Shown here: positions 38,570-51,767 of the stretch, piece after piece
Position numbering within the stretch: position 1 is the first letter of the stretch
Layout of the letters: each line of letters begins with the position of its first letter
Assembly (NCBI RefSeq): GCF_001597735.1
Contig: NZ_LUTS01000007.1
Coordinates: 124,001 to 188,000 of the forward strand
Direction: 5' to 3'
DNA from: Neptuniibacter pectenicola
GTDB lineage: Bacteria; Pseudomonadota; Gammaproteobacteria; Pseudomonadales; Balneatricaceae
DNA: 64,000 nucleotides
Made by a program: the position numbers and the translations under genes
Notes under the pieces: generated by a model
What the model was told of the DNA's origin: nothing
Seen by the model: only the letters and a program-made list of their open reading frames with translations
Database searches by the model: none

Positions 38570-40003
38570 GTGAGCCAAGACCAAGTATTTACTGATTGGA
38601 AAGAACGCGAAGCAATTGCTGAAGCGATGGTGCCACTAGTAGGTGGTTTGTATCGTGATCGGAATATCGAATGTTCAGTGTTCGGTCGCCTGATTATTAA
38701 ACGTTCTGTTGTTGATATTCTGAAAGCGCATCGTTATGTGCGTCAGGTTGAAGAGCAAGAGCTGACTGTATCCGACACGCTGCCCATTCTTGAGGTTGTA
38801 AATAGCCTGAATGTTCGTAATGCGCATGTGGATCTAGGTAAGTTGGCTGTTAAATTCCGCAATGGGGGCCAAGGCCAAGACCTTGCTGCGTTTGTAAAAG
38901 AAGAGTTAGCTGATGCTATCGATTCTGATGAGCGTGAACCCACTGACGTTGTTCTATACGGTTTTGGTCGTATCGGTCGCCTTTTAGCGCGCTTATTGAT
39001 TGAGCGTACCGGCGGTGGTCAAGCACTACGTTTAAGAGCGATGGTTGTACGTAAAGGTTCAGCTGCAAATGATCTTGAAAAGCGTGCTAGCTTATTGCGT
39101 CGTGACTCTGTACATGGCTCTTTTAAAGGTACGATTACCGTTGATGAAGAAAATAACACCATTACAGCTAACGGTAATGTGATTCAGGTTATTTTCGCTA
39201 ATTCACCTGAGGAGGTCGATTACACGGCTTACGGCATCAATAACGCAATGGTTATTGATAATACGGGTAAATGGCGTGACAAGGAGGGTTTGTCCCTTCA
39301 CCTTAAATCTAAAGGCGCATCCCGTGTTGTACTTACTGCACCGGGTAAAGGCGTTAAAAACATCGTTATGGGTGTTAACGACGGTGATATCACGCCGGAA
39401 GATGAGATCTTGTCTGCTGCGTCTTGTACGACAAACGCGATTACACCTGTACTTAAATCTATTTGTGATAAGTACGGTATTGAAAATGGTCATGTTGAGA
39501 CTGTTCATGCGTATACCAATGACCAGAACTTGATTGATAACTATCATAAAGGTGATCGTCGCGGTCGTGCGGCAGGTCTAAATATGGTTATTACTGAAAC
39601 AGGTGCTGCGAAAGCTGTATCTAAAGCGCTTCCTGAAATGGAAGGTAAGCTAACGGGTAACGCTATTCGTGTGCCTACGCCTAACGTATCTATGGCTATT
39701 CTTAACCTGAACCTTGAGTCTGAGGCAGATAAAGAATCCCTAAATGCCTATATCCGTGAAGCGGCGCTTCATGGCCCAATGCAGAAACAGATCGATTACA
39801 GCAACTCACCTGAAGCGGTTTCAACTGATTTTGTTGGTTCTCGTGCAGCGGGTGTTGTTGATGCGTTGGCAACGATTGCGGGCGGTAAACGTTGCGTACT
39901 TTATGTTTGGTACGACAATGAATTTGGTTATAGCTGCCAGGTTGTTCGCTTAATGCAGAAAATGGCTCAGTGTACGCTTCCAGCGTTCCCTAAGCTTAAA
40001 TAA
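38570..40003 (+). CDS. gap: Glyceraldehyde-3-phosphate dehydrogenase, long form
   Basis: A 477-residue GAPDH of the long type found next to mfd and nqr in Pseudomonas. An N-terminal extension of about 125 residues precedes the NAD-binding fold (VVLYGFGRIGRLLARLLI); the catalytic Cys is in SAASCTTNAITPVLK and the catalytic His region in VETVHAYTNDQNL. I choose GTG 38570, preceded by TGGAG at seven bases and giving MSQDQVFTDWKEREAIAEAM, because this matches homologues. The frame stays open back to an ATG at 38474 (AGAGG close by), which would add 32 residues. Alone in its transcription unit, ending at a perfect palindromic terminator. Confidence 0.9.
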   Translation: MSQDQVFTDWKEREAIAEAMVPLVGGLYRDRNIECSVFGRLIIKRSVVDILKAHRYVRQVEEQELTVSDTLPILEVVNSLNVRNAHVDLGKLAVKFRNGGQGQDLAAFVKEELADAIDSDEREPTDVVLYGFGRIGRLLARLLIERTGGGQALRLRAMVVRKGSAANDLEKRASLLRRDSVHGSFKGTITVDEENNTITANGNVIQVIFANSPEEVDYTAYGINNAMVIDNTGKWRDKEGLSLHLKSKGASRVVLTAPGKGVKNIVMGVNDGDITPEDEILSAASCTTNAITPVLKSICDKYGIENGHVETVHAYTNDQNLIDNYHKGDRRGRAAGLNMVITETGAAKAVSKALPEMEGKLTGNAIRVPTPNVSMAILNLNLESEADKESLNAYIREAALHGPMQKQIDYSNSPEAVSTDFVGSRAAGVVDALATIAGGKRCVLYVWYDNEFGYSCQVVRLMQKMAQCTLPAFPKLK

Positions 40004-40030
40004 AGCTTGAATTTGCCTTTGTAACGTATA

Positions 40031-40053
40031 AAGCCACCCGCGGGTGGCTTTTT
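40031..40053 (+). terminator. gap terminator
   Basis: Perfect 20-bp palindrome (AAGCCACCCG and its complement) followed by TTTTT, 27 bp after the gap stop. Confidence 0.88.
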
Positions 40054-41664
<1,611 letters not shown>

Positions 41665-41666
41665 TC

Positions 41667-42875
41667 ATGAGCTTAAGAAATATTCTTGATAAAATGGAGC
41701 CGCATTTCCATAAAGGCGGTAAGTATGAAAACTGGTACGCGCTGTATGAAGCAGCAGATACTATTTTTTATACACCAGGCCAAGTAACCAAAACAGCCGC
41801 TCACGTACGCGATGCAGTCGATCTGAAGCGTATGATGATTTTGGTGTGGATGTGTACATTCCCTGCTGTATTTTTTGGTATGTACAACGTAGGTTTACAG
41901 GCGAATACCGCCATGGCTCAGATGGGGCTTACTGAAGTTTCATCTTGGCAGGGGGCTATCGCAGGTGCATTGACGGGGTTTAATCCTGATAGCATCTTTG
42001 ACAATATTATTCATGGCGCCGCCTATTGGTTGCCGATTTATATTGTTACCTTCGTTGTGGGTGGTTTTTGGGAAGTGTTGTTCGCCATGAAGCGCGGACA
42101 TGAAGTAAACGAAGGCTTCTTCGTTACCTCTATCTTGTTTTCACTTATTCTTCCGCCAACTATCCCTCTTTGGGAAGTCGCGCTAGGTATCAGCTTTGGT
42201 GTTGTTATCGGTAAGGAAGTTTTTGGTGGTACAGGTAAAAACTTCTTAAACCCTGCGCTTACCGGTCGTGCGTTCCTTTTCTTTGCCTATCCGGCTCAGA
42301 TGTCTGGTGATGCGATCTGGACTGCGGTTGATGGCTTCTCTGGTGCTACACCGTTGAGTCTTGCTGCTGCGGGCGGTGTTGATGCGATCTTAGCTCAGAA
42401 TATCACTTGGTTTGATGCCTTTATTGGTCAAATTCAAGGGTCTGTAGGTGAGGTTTCGACACTTGCGATTGCTGCCGGTGGTTTAGTGTTAATCATAGCT
42501 AAGATTGCTGCGTGGCGTATCGTCGCGGGTGTGTTCTTGGGTATGGCCGCGACTGCGACGTTATTCAATCTTATTGGTTCTGATACTAACCCTATGTTTG
42601 CACTGCCATTTTACTGGCATCTTGTGTTGGGTGGTTTTGCTTTTGGTATGTTCTTCATGGCGACTGACCCTGTGTCAGCATCGATGACGAATAAGGGCAA
42701 ATGGTATTTTGGTGCGCTGATTGGTCTTATGGTTGTGTTGATCCGTGTGGTTAACCCAGCATTCCCAGAAGGAATGATGCTTGCCATTCTATTCGCCAAC
42801 TTGTTTGCGCCATTGATCGACAACTTTGTTGTTCAAGCGAACATTAAACGGAGGATGGCGCGCGATGTCAGCTAA
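41667..42875 (+). CDS. nqrB: Na+-NQR subunit B
   Basis: A 402-residue polytopic membrane subunit. The FMN-attachment site is seen as [13 protein letters not shown] (Thr, about residue 226), which ApbE flavinylates; the [19 protein letters not shown] segment is a further hallmark. NqrB holds riboflavin/FMN and much of the Na+ path. It overlaps nqrC by 11 bp. Confidence 0.96.
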   Translation: MSLRNILDKMEPHFHKGGKYENWYALYEAADTIFYTPGQVTKTAAHVRDAVDLKRMMILVWMCTFPAVFFGMYNVGLQANTAMAQMGLTEVSSWQGAIAGALTGFNPDSIFDNIIHGAAYWLPIYIVTFVVGGFWEVLFAMKRGHEVNEGFFVTSILFSLILPPTIPLWEVALGISFGVVIGKEVFGGTGKNFLNPALTGRAFLFFAYPAQMSGDAIWTAVDGFSGATPLSLAAAGGVDAILAQNITWFDAFIGQIQGSVGEVSTLAIAAGGLVLIIAKIAAWRIVAGVFLGMAATATLFNLIGSDTNPMFALPFYWHLVLGGFAFGMFFMATDPVSASMTNKGKWYFGALIGLMVVLIRVVNPAFPEGMMLAILFANLFAPLIDNFVVQANIKRRMARDVS

Positions 42876-43647
42876 TAACGACTCTATCGGTAAAACGATT
42901 ACCGTTACCGTTCTTTTGTGTGTGGTTTGCTCGGTTATTGTATCTGCTGCGGCGGTATTACTTAAACCCCAGCAAATTGCTAACAAGAACCTAGATCGCC
43001 AGACCAATATCTTGGCGGCGGCAGGCGTTGATTACGAAGGTAAGGACATTCCTGAGCTGTTTGCTAGTACGATCACAAAGAAATATGTTGATCTAGCGAC
43101 GGGCAAATATACGGATGTGGCAGACCCAGCACGTTATGATGCTAAGAAAGCCGCTAAAGACCCTGAACTTGGTATTAAACTTGATAAATCAGTAGATGCT
43201 GCATCGATCAAGTATCAAGCTAAGGTAATGCCTGTCTACTTGGTTGAAGATAATGGCCAGATAGAGAAGATTATCTTACCTATTCATGGTTACGGTCTTT
43301 GGTCTACGCTTTACGGTTTTATTGCACTTGAAGGTGACTTAAACACGGTTGTTGGTTTAGGTTTCTATTCTCATGCAGAAACACCAGGCTTAGGTGGTGA
43401 GGTTGATAACCCTAACTGGAAAGCAATTTGGCCGGGTAAGAAGGTTTACCCTGAAGGTTCTATGGAGCCTGCGCTGGGTTTGATTAAAGGTTCTGTTGAT
43501 GCTGCCTCAGCTAATGCTGAGCATCAGGTTGATGGCTTATCAGGTGCAACCTTGACCAGTAATGGTGTAACTAATCTTGTTAAGTTCTGGATGGGTGCGA
43601 ACGGTTATGCACCATTCCTTGCTAACTTGAAAACAGGGGGGGCCTAA
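42865..43647 (+). CDS. nqrC: Na+-NQR subunit C
   Basis: A 260-residue subunit with one N-terminal membrane helix (about residues 11-34) and a periplasmic FMN-binding domain. The flavinylation motif [13 protein letters not shown] (Thr about residue 230) is intact, as is [15 protein letters not shown]. Covalent FMN is added by ApbE. The start at ATG 42865 lies inside the nqrB end and has a GGAGG site upstream. Confidence 0.95.
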   Translation: MSANNDSIGKTITVTVLLCVVCSVIVSAAAVLLKPQQIANKNLDRQTNILAAAGVDYEGKDIPELFASTITKKYVDLATGKYTDVADPARYDAKKAAKDPELGIKLDKSVDAASIKYQAKVMPVYLVEDNGQIEKIILPIHGYGLWSTLYGFIALEGDLNTVVGLGFYSHAETPGLGGEVDNPNWKAIWPGKKVYPEGSMEPALGLIKGSVDAASANAEHQVDGLSGATLTSNGVTNLVKFWMGANGYAPFLANLKTGGA

Positions 43648-43650
43648 GCG

Positions 43651-44310
43651 ATGTCTGCTACTAAAGAAGTCCTAATTACTCCGCTATTTAAGAACAACCC
43701 TATTGGTCTACAGATCTTAGGTGTGTGTTCTGCGCTAGCAGTAACCTCAAACTTGAATACGGCATTAGTTATGGCGTTGGCGGTAACGGTTGTTACTGCT
43801 TTCTCTAACATGTTTGTATCCTTGATCCGTAATCAGATTCCAAGCAGTGTTCGAATCATCTGTCAGATGACGATCATTGCATCGTTGGTAATCGTGGTTG
43901 ACCAGATTCTGAAAGCTTATGCTTATGATGTTTCTAAGCAGTTATCGGTGTTTGTCGGCTTGATTATCACGAACTGTATCGTAATGGGTCGTGCTGAAGC
44001 GTTCGCGATGAAGAATCCTCCGGGAATCTCGTTCTTGGATGGTATCGGTAACGGTTTAGGTTATGGTGTAGTACTGATTTTCGTTGGTTTCCTTCGTGAG
44101 CTTTTCGGCGCAGGTAAGCTATTTGGTATGGAAGTGCTACCCCTCGTCAATGATGGTGGTTGGTATCTAGCAAATGGTTTGATGCTGCTTCCGCCAAGTG
44201 CGTTCTTTATTATTGGTATGTTCATCTGGTTAGTGCGTAGCTTTGATAAAGCTCAAGTTGAAGCGCCTGAGTTTGAACTTGCGAAGAATACTAAGAAGGA
44301 GGCGGTATAA
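43651..44310 (+). CDS. nqrD: Na+-NQR subunit D
   Basis: A 219-residue membrane subunit homologous to NqrE/RnfE, with six predicted helices and the conserved [13 protein letters not shown] (Cys about residue 111), one of the cysteines that coordinates the intramembrane iron site together with NqrE. GAGxLFG motif as FGAGKLFG. Ends in TAATG, sharing the A with the nqrE start. Confidence 0.95.
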   Translation: MSATKEVLITPLFKNNPIGLQILGVCSALAVTSNLNTALVMALAVTVVTAFSNMFVSLIRNQIPSSVRIICQMTIIASLVIVVDQILKAYAYDVSKQLSVFVGLIITNCIVMGRAEAFAMKNPPGISFLDGIGNGLGYGVVLIFVGFLRELFGAGKLFGMEVLPLVNDGGWYLANGLMLLPPSAFFIIGMFIWLVRSFDKAQVEAPEFELAKNTKKEAV

Positions 44311-44918
44311 TGGAACAGTATATCAGCCTTGCAGTTAAGGCCATTTTCGTTGAGAACATGGCGTTGGCATTCTTCCTAGGCATGTGTACTTTCTTGGCTA
44401 TCTCAAAGAAAGTACAAACAGCACTAGGTCTAGGTATTGCGGTCATCGTTGTATTGGCCATCACTACGCCGGTTAATAACCTGATTTTCAATTTGCTGCT
44501 GCGTGAAGGCGCATTAGCATGGGCGGGTTATCCTGAAGTTGATCTTAGTTTCTTAGGTTATATCTCTTATATCGGCGTAATTGCCGCGATCGTTCAGATC
44601 CTTGAGATGTTCCTAGATAAGTTCGTACCGGCTCTTTATAACGCACTGGGTGTATTCCTTCCTTTGATCACAGTTAACTGTGCCATCATGGGTGCTGCGT
44701 TGTTTATGGTTGAACGTGACTACACCTTTGGTGAGTCAGTGGTTTACGGTGCAGGCGCAGGTGTGGGTTGGGCGTTAGCTATCACAGCACTTGCAGGTAT
44801 CCGTGAAAAACTTAAATACAGCGACGTACCAGAAGGACTACGTGGCCTAGGCATTACCTTCATTACTGTTGGTTTGATGTCTCTTGGCTTTATGTCATTT
44901 TCTGGTGTGCAGCTTTAA
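44310..44918 (+). CDS. nqrE: Na+-NQR subunit E
   Basis: A 202-residue membrane subunit, inverted-topology relative of NqrD. Conserved [19 protein letters not shown] (Cys about residue 26) and [19 protein letters not shown] (Cys about 120) carry the iron-ligand cysteines. NqrM in this operon is needed to place that iron. Begins at the TAATG junction with nqrD. Confidence 0.95.
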   Translation: MEQYISLAVKAIFVENMALAFFLGMCTFLAISKKVQTALGLGIAVIVVLAITTPVNNLIFNLLLREGALAWAGYPEVDLSFLGYISYIGVIAAIVQILEMFLDKFVPALYNALGVFLPLITVNCAIMGAALFMVERDYTFGESVVYGAGAGVGWALAITALAGIREKLKYSDVPEGLRGLGITFITVGLMSLGFMSFSGVQL

Positions 44919-44951
44919 TGCCTACATGGTCAACAAAGGAAGGATTAGCCA

Positions 44952-46178
44952 ATGAATGCTGAAATCGTTCTAGGTGTTGTCATGTTTACCGCGGTGGTGC
45001 TTGCACTTGTCGCAGTAATTTTGGCAGCCCGTTCTAAATTAGTAAGTTCCGGTGACGTTACGATTCATATCAATCACGACCCGGCTAAATCTATTACCGT
45101 ACCTGCGGGTGGTAAGTTGCTACAGACACTTGCTGATAAAGGGATCTTCATTCCTTCAGCTTGTGGTGGCGGCGGTACCTGTGCGCAGTGTAAGTGTCAG
45201 GTTCTTGAGGGCGGTGGTTCTATGCTGCCTACTGAGGAATCCCACTTCACTATGCGTGAAGGCAAGGAAGGCTGGCGCCTATCTTGTCAGGTGGCGGTTA
45301 AACAGGACATGGAGCTTGAACTTGAAGAGGAAATCTTCGGTGTTCAAAAGTGGGAATGTACTGTTGAGTCAAATCCAAACGTTGCTACGTTTATCAAGGA
45401 ATTAACCCTTCGTTTACCTGAAGGTGAAAACGTTGATTTCCGTGCCGGTGGTTATGTTCAGCTTGAATGTCCTCCTCATGTAGTTAACTACAAGGATTTT
45501 GAGATTCAAGAAGAGTACCGTGGCGATTGGGATCAGTTCAATATGTGGAAGTATGTATCTACAGTGACTGAACCTACTATTCGTGCCTACTCTATGGCGA
45601 ACTACCCTGAGGAGCGTGGTGTTGTTAAATTCAATATCCGTATCGCTTCTCCACCACCAGGTACAGATCACCCACCAGGTATCATGTCCTCCTATGTCTT
45701 TAACCTTAAAGAAGGGGATAAGATTACGGTTTATGGACCATTTGGTGAGTTCTTTGCTAAAGACACTGATAATGAGATGGTCTTCATCGGTGGTGGTGCA
45801 GGTATGGCGCCTATGCGTTCGCATATCTTTGACCAACTGAAGCGTCTTAACTCTAAGCGTAAGATCTCTTTCTGGTACGGTGCACGTTCTATGCGTGAAG
45901 CGTTCTATAACGAAGAGTACGATAAGCTTCAGGAAGAGAATGAGAACTTCCAGTGGCATTTAGCCCTGTCAGACCCTCAGCCAGAAGATAACTGGGATGG
46001 TATGACTGGCTTTATCCATAACGTGTTATATGAAAACTATCTTAAGGATCACGAAGCGCCTGAAGATTGTGAGTATTACATGTGTGGACCGCCAATGATG
46101 AACTCTGCTGTTATCCAGATGCTTGAAGATCTGGGTGTGGAGCGCGAAAACATCTTCCTTGATGATTTTGGTGGCTAA
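44952..46178 (+). CDS. nqrF: Na+-NQR subunit F (NADH dehydrogenase, FAD, 2Fe-2S)
   Basis: A 408-residue electron-input subunit. It has an N-terminal membrane helix (about residues 3-25), a ferredoxin domain with cysteines in [14 protein letters not shown] (about 70-81) and LSCQV (about 112), an FAD domain with [11 protein letters not shown], and an NADH domain with [13 protein letters not shown] and [13 protein letters not shown]. It takes hydride from NADH. GGAAGG site before the ATG. The terminal codons precede apbE by 7 bp. Confidence 0.97.
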   Translation: MNAEIVLGVVMFTAVVLALVAVILAARSKLVSSGDVTIHINHDPAKSITVPAGGKLLQTLADKGIFIPSACGGGGTCAQCKCQVLEGGGSMLPTEESHFTMREGKEGWRLSCQVAVKQDMELELEEEIFGVQKWECTVESNPNVATFIKELTLRLPEGENVDFRAGGYVQLECPPHVVNYKDFEIQEEYRGDWDQFNMWKYVSTVTEPTIRAYSMANYPEERGVVKFNIRIASPPPGTDHPPGIMSSYVFNLKEGDKITVYGPFGEFFAKDTDNEMVFIGGGAGMAPMRSHIFDQLKRLNSKRKISFWYGARSMREAFYNEEYDKLQEENENFQWHLALSDPQPEDNWDGMTGFIHNVLYENYLKDHEAPEDCEYYMCGPPMMNSAVIQMLEDLGVERENIFLDDFGG

Positions 46179-46185
46179 TACGTCT

Positions 46186-47223
46186 ATGTTTGTCATTATG
46201 CGACAAGCTAAAAAGTGGCCCGCAGCTTTGCTGCTGGCCACTTCTGTTTTTGTTTGTCTACTCCTGTCAGGTTGCGAGTCAGAGCAGCCAAAAATCGTTA
46301 GCCATCAAGGCATGACGATGGGGACCACATTTACTGTTAAGTGGGTGTCCTCCCAACCTGATACTGAATTAAATAAATTGATTGATAATACGCTCGTTGA
46401 TATCAATCAAAGTATGTCTACCTATATTCCTGATTCTGAACTATCGATTTTAAATCGAACACCTCCCGGCGAACCCTTGTCTGTATCTGAGCCGCTTGCT
46501 CACGTATTAGCGCTGTCTAAAAAAATTAGCGTGGAGACTGAGGGGGCATTTGATAATACTGTCGGTCCACTGGTAAACCTATGGGGGTTTGGTCCTGACG
46601 GTCGCGTTGTTAAGGCGCCGCGTCAGTCTGAGCTTGATGGGGTTAGAGATCGTGTTGGGTATGACTATGTTAAAATCGAAGGGACTCAGGTTGTAAAGCA
46701 GCGTCAAAGTTACGTTGACCTATCCGCCATCGCTAAAGGCTATGGTGTTGATCTGCTCGCCGATTTGCTTGAGGCTAAGGGAATTGAAAGTTATCTGGTT
46801 GAAATCGGTGGTGAGCTGCGTGCGCGAGGTTTAAAGCCTAATGGTGATGAGTGGCGTATTGCGATTGAGTCACCCACCACAGCCGCTGAGCGGACCATTC
46901 AGCGCATCATTGCTGTAAAGAACGTGGGTATTGCGACATCTGGCGATTACCGAAACTATTTTGAAGAGGATGGGGTTCGGTTTTCCCATACGATTGATCC
47001 GGCGACCGGTCGGCCTATTAGTCATAAGCTGGTATCCGTTACCGTATTGATGCCCACCTGCGCAGAGGCGGATGCGTTAGCAACCGCGATGATGGTGATG
47101 GGCCCTGAAAAAGCATATAAATTTGCTGAAACGCATAAACTTAGTGTGTTTTTGTTGGTCAAAACGGACACGGGTTTTGAAGAAAAAATGACACCGGGTT
47201 TTAATCAATTCCTGGTGCAGTGA
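46186..47223 (+). CDS. apbE: ApbE, FAD:protein FMN transferase
   Basis: A 345-residue lipoprotein: basic MRQAKKW, hydrophobic stretch and lipobox LLSGC place it on the periplasmic side. Flavin-transferase motifs include MGTTFTVKW, the EGAFDNTVGPLVNLWGFGP segment, YVDLSAIAKGYGVDLLA, VEIGGELRARG and HTIDPATGRPI. It attaches FMN to Thr of NqrB and NqrC. ATG 46186 is preferred over an earlier in-frame ATG inside nqrF; a further ATG at 46198 would give a shorter signal peptide. Confidence 0.95.
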   Translation: MFVIMRQAKKWPAALLLATSVFVCLLLSGCESEQPKIVSHQGMTMGTTFTVKWVSSQPDTELNKLIDNTLVDINQSMSTYIPDSELSILNRTPPGEPLSVSEPLAHVLALSKKISVETEGAFDNTVGPLVNLWGFGPDGRVVKAPRQSELDGVRDRVGYDYVKIEGTQVVKQRQSYVDLSAIAKGYGVDLLADLLEAKGIESYLVEIGGELRARGLKPNGDEWRIAIESPTTAAERTIQRIIAVKNVGIATSGDYRNYFEEDGVRFSHTIDPATGRPISHKLVSVTVLMPTCAEADALATAMMVMGPEKAYKFAETHKLSVFLLVKTDTGFEEKMTPGFNQFLVQ

Positions 47224-47233
47224 GGTTAAAATT

Positions 47234-47473
47234 ATGGATACGATGATATTTACGTTTGTAGTGTTGCTTGCGGTCGTTGTGGCGATGTCTGTCGGCGTCT
47301 TAATGGGGCGTAAGCCTATTGCGGGTTCTTGTGGTGGTATGGCTAATTTAGGTATGGATACCGCGTGTGATATTTGTGGCGGCGACCCAAAAAAATGCGA
47401 TGAAGAGCAGGAGCGCTTAGAGCAAAGCGGGTCCCAGCTTGAGTTGTCCTATGAAGTTAAATCTAAAGAATAA
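47234..47473 (+). CDS. nqrM: NqrM, Na+-NQR maturation protein
   Basis: A 79-residue protein: one N-terminal membrane helix (about residues 5-27), then a cysteine cluster GSCGGM and CDICGGDPKKCDE. This is the DUF539/NqrM pattern; NqrM is required to assemble the Fe centre between NqrD and NqrE. It follows apbE by 10 bp and completes the operon. The tail is acidic and not conserved in my memory of the family. Confidence 0.93.
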   Translation: MDTMIFTFVVLLAVVVAMSVGVLMGRKPIAGSCGGMANLGMDTACDICGGDPKKCDEEQERLEQSGSQLELSYEVKSKE

Positions 47474-47561
47474 TTGAGTTGTTTGTAACTAAGCGTAAGC
47501 TGTTATGATAAATAATATCTCAACAAAACAAGAAGATAACGATAATAGATAGGGGAATGTG

Positions 47562-48962
47562 ATGGCGGTTTATGACTATGATGTCATTGTGATTGGCTCT
47601 GGGCCTGCAGGTGAAGGTGCTGCAATGAATGCGTCTAAGAAGGGGCGTCGAGTTGCGGTTATCGAAGAGCAGGAGTCTGTGGGCGGAAACTGCACTCACA
47701 AAGGGACAATACCGTCAAAGGCGTTGCGTCACTCAGTTAAGCAGATCATTGAGTTTAACACTAACCCAATGTTCCGTGATATTGGTGAGCCGCGTTGGTT
47801 TTCATTCCCAAAAGTGTTGAAACGAGCAGAAAAGGTTATTTCAAGTCAGGTTGTTTTGCGTACTAACTTTTACGCTCGAAACCGAATCGATGTATTTTTT
47901 GGAACGGCTGAGTTTGAAGATAAAAACACAGTCCTTGTGCGTGGAACGGTAAAAGGTGATGAAACCTTAAAAGCAAAAAACATTGTTATTGCTACCGGTT
48001 CTCGTCCATATACTCCAACTGATATCGACTTTAATCATCCACGTATCTACAACTCAGATACTATTTTGAAGCTAAGTCATACGCCACGTACGTTGATTAT
48101 TTACGGGGCTGGCGTTATCGGTTCTGAGTATGCGTCAATTTTTAGTGGGTTAGGGGTTAAGGTTGATCTAGTTGATAACCAAAGCCGGTTACTCTCCTTT
48201 CTTGATGCAGAGATTTCCGACTCCCTTAGTTATCACCTGCGTAATAATGCTGTAAAAATTCGTCATAACGAAATCTATGACAGTGTTGAAGCCGATGATC
48301 GCGGCGTTGTACTTACGCTGAAGTCTGGCAAACGTATTCGTGCCGATGCCTTCTTGTGGTGTAATGGGCGAAGCGGTAATACAGAAACACTGCATTTGGA
48401 ACGCATAGGTTTAGAGGCTAATAGTCGTGGTCAGCTAGAAGTGGATGATCATTATCGCACAGGGTGTGAAGGGATCTATGCTGCAGGTGATGTTGTTGGA
48501 TGGCCAAGCTTGGCGTCAGCTGCGTTGGACCAAGGACGAGCAGCGGCGGCGGATATGCTCTCGGCTGACGATTTTCGTTATATTAATGAAGTGCCAACCG
48601 GTATTTATACCATTCCTGAAATCAGCTCGATTGGTAAAACCGAAGAGGAGCTAACGGAAGAGTGTGTGCCTTATGAAGTAGGTCAGGCATTCTTTAAAGA
48701 TACCGCGCGGGCACAGATCTATGATCAGCCTGTTGGTATGCTTAAGATCCTATTTAACCGTAATACATTCCAGATTTTGGGTATTCACTGTTTTGGTGAG
48801 CATGCATCAGAGATCGTACATATAGGCCAAGCGATCATGGCGCAAGAAGGCGAAGGTAATACGCTTAAGTATTTCGTTAATACTACCTTTAACTACCCAA
48901 CGATGGCAGAAGCTTATCGTGTTGCAGCGATTGCTGGATTGAATAGGGTAGCTAACCTTTAA
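47562..48962 (+). CDS. sthA: Soluble pyridine nucleotide transhydrogenase
   Basis: A 466-residue flavoprotein of the disulfide reductase family. N-terminal FAD motif [13 protein letters not shown], then [20 protein letters not shown], where the second redox cysteine is replaced (C...T instead of CxxxxC), as in SthA. NAD(P) motif [15 protein letters not shown] is at about residue 180 and the dimer domain contains [15 protein letters not shown]. It moves hydride between NADPH and NADH. The AGGGGA site supports ATG 47562. Placed between Na+-NQR (NADH) and NADP-Icd (NADPH), an apt context. Confidence 0.95.
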   Translation: MAVYDYDVIVIGSGPAGEGAAMNASKKGRRVAVIEEQESVGGNCTHKGTIPSKALRHSVKQIIEFNTNPMFRDIGEPRWFSFPKVLKRAEKVISSQVVLRTNFYARNRIDVFFGTAEFEDKNTVLVRGTVKGDETLKAKNIVIATGSRPYTPTDIDFNHPRIYNSDTILKLSHTPRTLIIYGAGVIGSEYASIFSGLGVKVDLVDNQSRLLSFLDAEISDSLSYHLRNNAVKIRHNEIYDSVEADDRGVVLTLKSGKRIRADAFLWCNGRSGNTETLHLERIGLEANSRGQLEVDDHYRTGCEGIYAAGDVVGWPSLASAALDQGRAAAADMLSADDFRYINEVPTGIYTIPEISSIGKTEEELTEECVPYEVGQAFFKDTARAQIYDQPVGMLKILFNRNTFQILGIHCFGEHASEIVHIGQAIMAQEGEGNTLKYFVNTTFNYPTMAEAYRVAAIAGLNRVANL

Positions 48963-48979
48963 TTACTTCTTGGTGATAT

Positions 48980-49008
48980 AAAAAAACACGCGTTATGCGT
49001 GTTTTTTT
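48980..49008 (+). terminator. sthA terminator
   Basis: Stem AAAAAACACGC / GCGTGTTTTTT, 5-nt loop, seven T after it. Confidence 0.9.
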
Positions 49009-49032
49009 ATAGCTAAGCAAAGGTTAAAGCAT

Positions 49033-49061
49033 AAAAAAGCTCGGTATAAACCGAGCTTTTT
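49033..49061 (-). terminator. icd terminator
   Basis: Stem AAAAAAGCTCGG / CCGAGCTTTTT with a 6-nt loop just past the icd stop; A/T tails on both sides. Confidence 0.9.
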
Positions 49062-49077
49062 GTTGTTCAAGGATTGC

Positions 49078-51306
49078 TTATTTTACCGCTTTAGCAAGTG
49101 CTGTATTCAGCGTGTTGCTTGGGCGCATTACCTTCTTCACAGACTCGCGATCAGCGTGGTAGTAACCTGTCATTGGGGCAGGTGAGCCTTGGCACGCCGC
49201 TAGCTCAGCAATGATTTTTTCTTCATTGTTGGAAAGTGTTTCAGCAAGTTCTTTGAAGTGTGCCGCAAGTTCAAGGTCTTCCGTTTGGTTAGCAACTTCC
49301 TGTGCCCAGTATAGGCCTAGGTAAAAGTGGCTACCGCGGTTATCTAGCTCACCTGTTTTACGTGAAGGCGATTTGTTCTCTTCAAGTAGTTTACCTGTTG
49401 CTGCGTCTAAGGTTTTAGACAGGATCGCTGCACGTGGGTTGTCATGCTTCATACCCATATCTTCAAGCGAAACAGCAAGGGCTAGGAACTCACCTAATGA
49501 ATCCCAACGAAGATGGTTTTCTTCTTGTACTTGTTGTACGTGTTTAGGTGCTGAACCGCCAGCGCCTGTTTCGTACATACCGCCGCCTTTTAGCATAGGT
49601 ACAATAGAAAGCATCTTAGCGGATGTGCCTAGTTCCATAATTGGGAATAGGTCGGTTAGGTAGTCACGTAGCACGTTACCTGTAACAGAGATGGTATCTT
49701 GGCCACGAATTAAGCGATCCATAGTAAAGCGGATTGCTTGGCTGTAGGACTTGATAGAGATATCTAAGCCTTCAGTGTCATAATCTTTAAGGTATTCTTT
49801 AACTTTTTTAGTTAGCTCAAGATCATGTGCACGTTCTTGGTCTAGCCAGAAAATAGCTGGAGTATTAGATAGGCGAGCACGGTTTACCGCTAGTTTAACC
49901 CAGTCACGAACAGGCTCATCTTTAGTTTGGCAAGCACGCCAGATATCACCTTTCTCTACATCGTGTTGCATAAGAACAGTGCCGTCAGCAGTTACAACAC
50001 GCATAACACCTGTTTCAGTTTCAAATGTTTTGTCATGTGAACCGTATTCTTCTGCTTTTTTAGCCATAAGACCGACGTTTGGAACAGAACCCATTGTTGT
50101 TGGGTCGAAAGCGCCGTTTGTTTTACAGAAGTTGATCATGTCCTGATAGATACGAGCATAGGTGCTTTCAGGCATAACTGCTTTAGTGTCTTTTGGCTTG
50201 CCATCAGGGCCCCACATTTTACCGCCGTTACGGATCATTGCAGGCATAGAGGCATCGACGATTACATCAGAAGGTACGTGAAGGTTAGTGATACCTTTAA
50301 CTGAATCTACCATCGCCATTTCTGGACGATGAGCAAGACATTCATGGATATCTTCTTCGATAATTTCCCGCTGAGAGCGTGGTAGAGAAGCGATTTTATC
50401 GTAAACGCTGCTAATACCATTGTTTGGGTTAACGCCAAGCTCTTTGAATAGTTCACCATGCTTGTCGAACACTTCTTTATAGAAAACAGTGACAGCGTGG
50501 CCGAATACGATAGGGTGGGAGACCTTCATCATTGTCGCTTTAACGTGAAGTGACCACATAACGCCAGTTTCTTTAGCGTCGTTCATCGTTTCTTCAAAGA
50601 ATTCGCGAAGGGCTTTGCAGCTCATGCGCATACCGTCAAGGATTTCGCCTTTCTCTAGGCTCAACTCTTTTTTGACTTCAACGTTGCCCGCTGGATCAAC
50701 AAACTCAATACGTACATCGCCAGCGTCTTCCATCGTAATGGACTGCTCGCTTGAGAAGAAATCGCCGTCTGTCATGTAATCAGCGTGTGTACGAGACGCT
50801 TTGCTCCATTTGCCCATAGAGTGTGGGAATTTGCGAGCAAAGGCTTTTACTGCGCCAGGTGCGCGGCGGTCGGAGTTACCTTCACGTAGCACTGGGTTTA
50901 CAGCGCTACCTAGAATTTTAGAGTAGCGAGCAAGAATCTCTTTCTCTTCATCCGTTTGCGCATCTTCAGGGAAGTTAGGAATGTCGTAACCCTGCGCCTG
51001 TAGTTCTGCAATACAGGCTTTTAACTGTGGGATAGATGCACTGATATTTGGTAGTTTTATGATATTCGCATCTGGATCTTGTGTTAATGCGCCTAAGAAC
51101 TTAAGGCCATCTTCTACGCGCTGTTCCTCTGTAAGCTTTTCGGGGAAGGTCGAGAGAACACGGCTTGCTAGAGAGATGTCTGTAATTTTAACATCGATGC
51201 CAGCAGCAGAAGTAAATGTACGAACAATAGGTAGAAGCGAGCATGTAGCTAATGATGGTGCTTCGTCTGTTAGAGTGTAATAGATGGTTTGGTTCGTTGT
51301 AGTCAT
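49078..51306 (-). CDS. icd: Monomeric NADP+-dependent isocitrate dehydrogenase
   Basis: A 742-residue single-subunit isocitrate dehydrogenase (Azotobacter/Corynebacterium type), quite different from the 416-residue dimeric enzyme. Characteristic stretches are [34 protein letters not shown] (substrate loop, about residues 128-141), [19 protein letters not shown] (about 252) and [15 protein letters not shown]. It makes 2-oxoglutarate, CO2 and NADPH. ATG 51306 has a GGGGAA site; a TTG four codons earlier is less likely. Convergent with sthA, its NADPH-balancing partner. Confidence 0.97.
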   Translation of the reverse strand: MTTTNQTIYYTLTDEAPSLATCSLLPIVRTFTSAAGIDVKITDISLASRVLSTFPEKLTEEQRVEDGLKFLGALTQDPDANIIKLPNISASIPQLKACIAELQAQGYDIPNFPEDAQTDEEKEILARYSKILGSAVNPVLREGNSDRRAPGAVKAFARKFPHSMGKWSKASRTHADYMTDGDFFSSEQSITMEDAGDVRIEFVDPAGNVEVKKELSLEKGEILDGMRMSCKALREFFEETMNDAKETGVMWSLHVKATMMKVSHPIVFGHAVTVFYKEVFDKHGELFKELGVNPNNGISSVYDKIASLPRSQREIIEEDIHECLAHRPEMAMVDSVKGITNLHVPSDVIVDASMPAMIRNGGKMWGPDGKPKDTKAVMPESTYARIYQDMINFCKTNGAFDPTTMGSVPNVGLMAKKAEEYGSHDKTFETETGVMRVVTADGTVLMQHDVEKGDIWRACQTKDEPVRDWVKLAVNRARLSNTPAIFWLDQERAHDLELTKKVKEYLKDYDTEGLDISIKSYSQAIRFTMDRLIRGQDTISVTGNVLRDYLTDLFPIMELGTSAKMLSIVPMLKGGGMYETGAGGSAPKHVQQVQEENHLRWDSLGEFLALAVSLEDMGMKHDNPRAAILSKTLDAATGKLLEENKSPSRKTGELDNRGSHFYLGLYWAQEVANQTEDLELAAHFKELAETLSNNEEKIIAELAACQGSPAPMTGYYHADRESVKKVMRPSNTLNTALAKAVK

Positions 51307-51767
51307 TGTATTCCCCAAAGATTTTATGGCAGTGCAGCCAAGGGTTTGAACAAAGGCGGCTTGTGGCTGCCTTTCTCCACTATTTCAAACCCGATGGTTG
51401 TAATTTAGTAACAGAATTATACTGAATTCAGCGCGATAGTCATACGTCTGGCCTATGTACTTATGGCTAATGTTGTTGTGTTTTTACAACTTTTTTTACC
51501 TATATTCATGCTGCGATGCAGCATATTTTCGATTGTAGTCGGGTTTCATAATCTATTTAGCTATATACAGTAGCCATTTTTTGTTTTTATGCGCATTGTT
51601 CTTTCGGATTAATAATAAAGAACAAATGTGGGTTAGCGCTCATCTGTTGGGGCGGGTTGTGTCGCGTTAAGGTGAGATATTTTATGATTCAATGCTCTAG
51701 TTATTGATGATAGATTTAATTTAAAAAGACAAAAAGGTAGAATGCTATGATGCATAAAGAGGATAAG
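51307..51767. other. Non-coding stretch upstream of icd
   Basis: No coding frame supported. It contains the icd promoter region (not clearly resolvable), a weak GTTGT/ACAAC hairpin followed by seven T on the plus strand near 51474-51497, and a perfect 7-bp hairpin ATGCTGC/GCAGCAT at 51508-51524. Confidence 0.5.

Noticed and set aside
45414-45959. 181-residue open frame antisense to nqrF
   Set aside because: Fully inside nqrF, which has strong family matches; the shadow has no recognisable motif.
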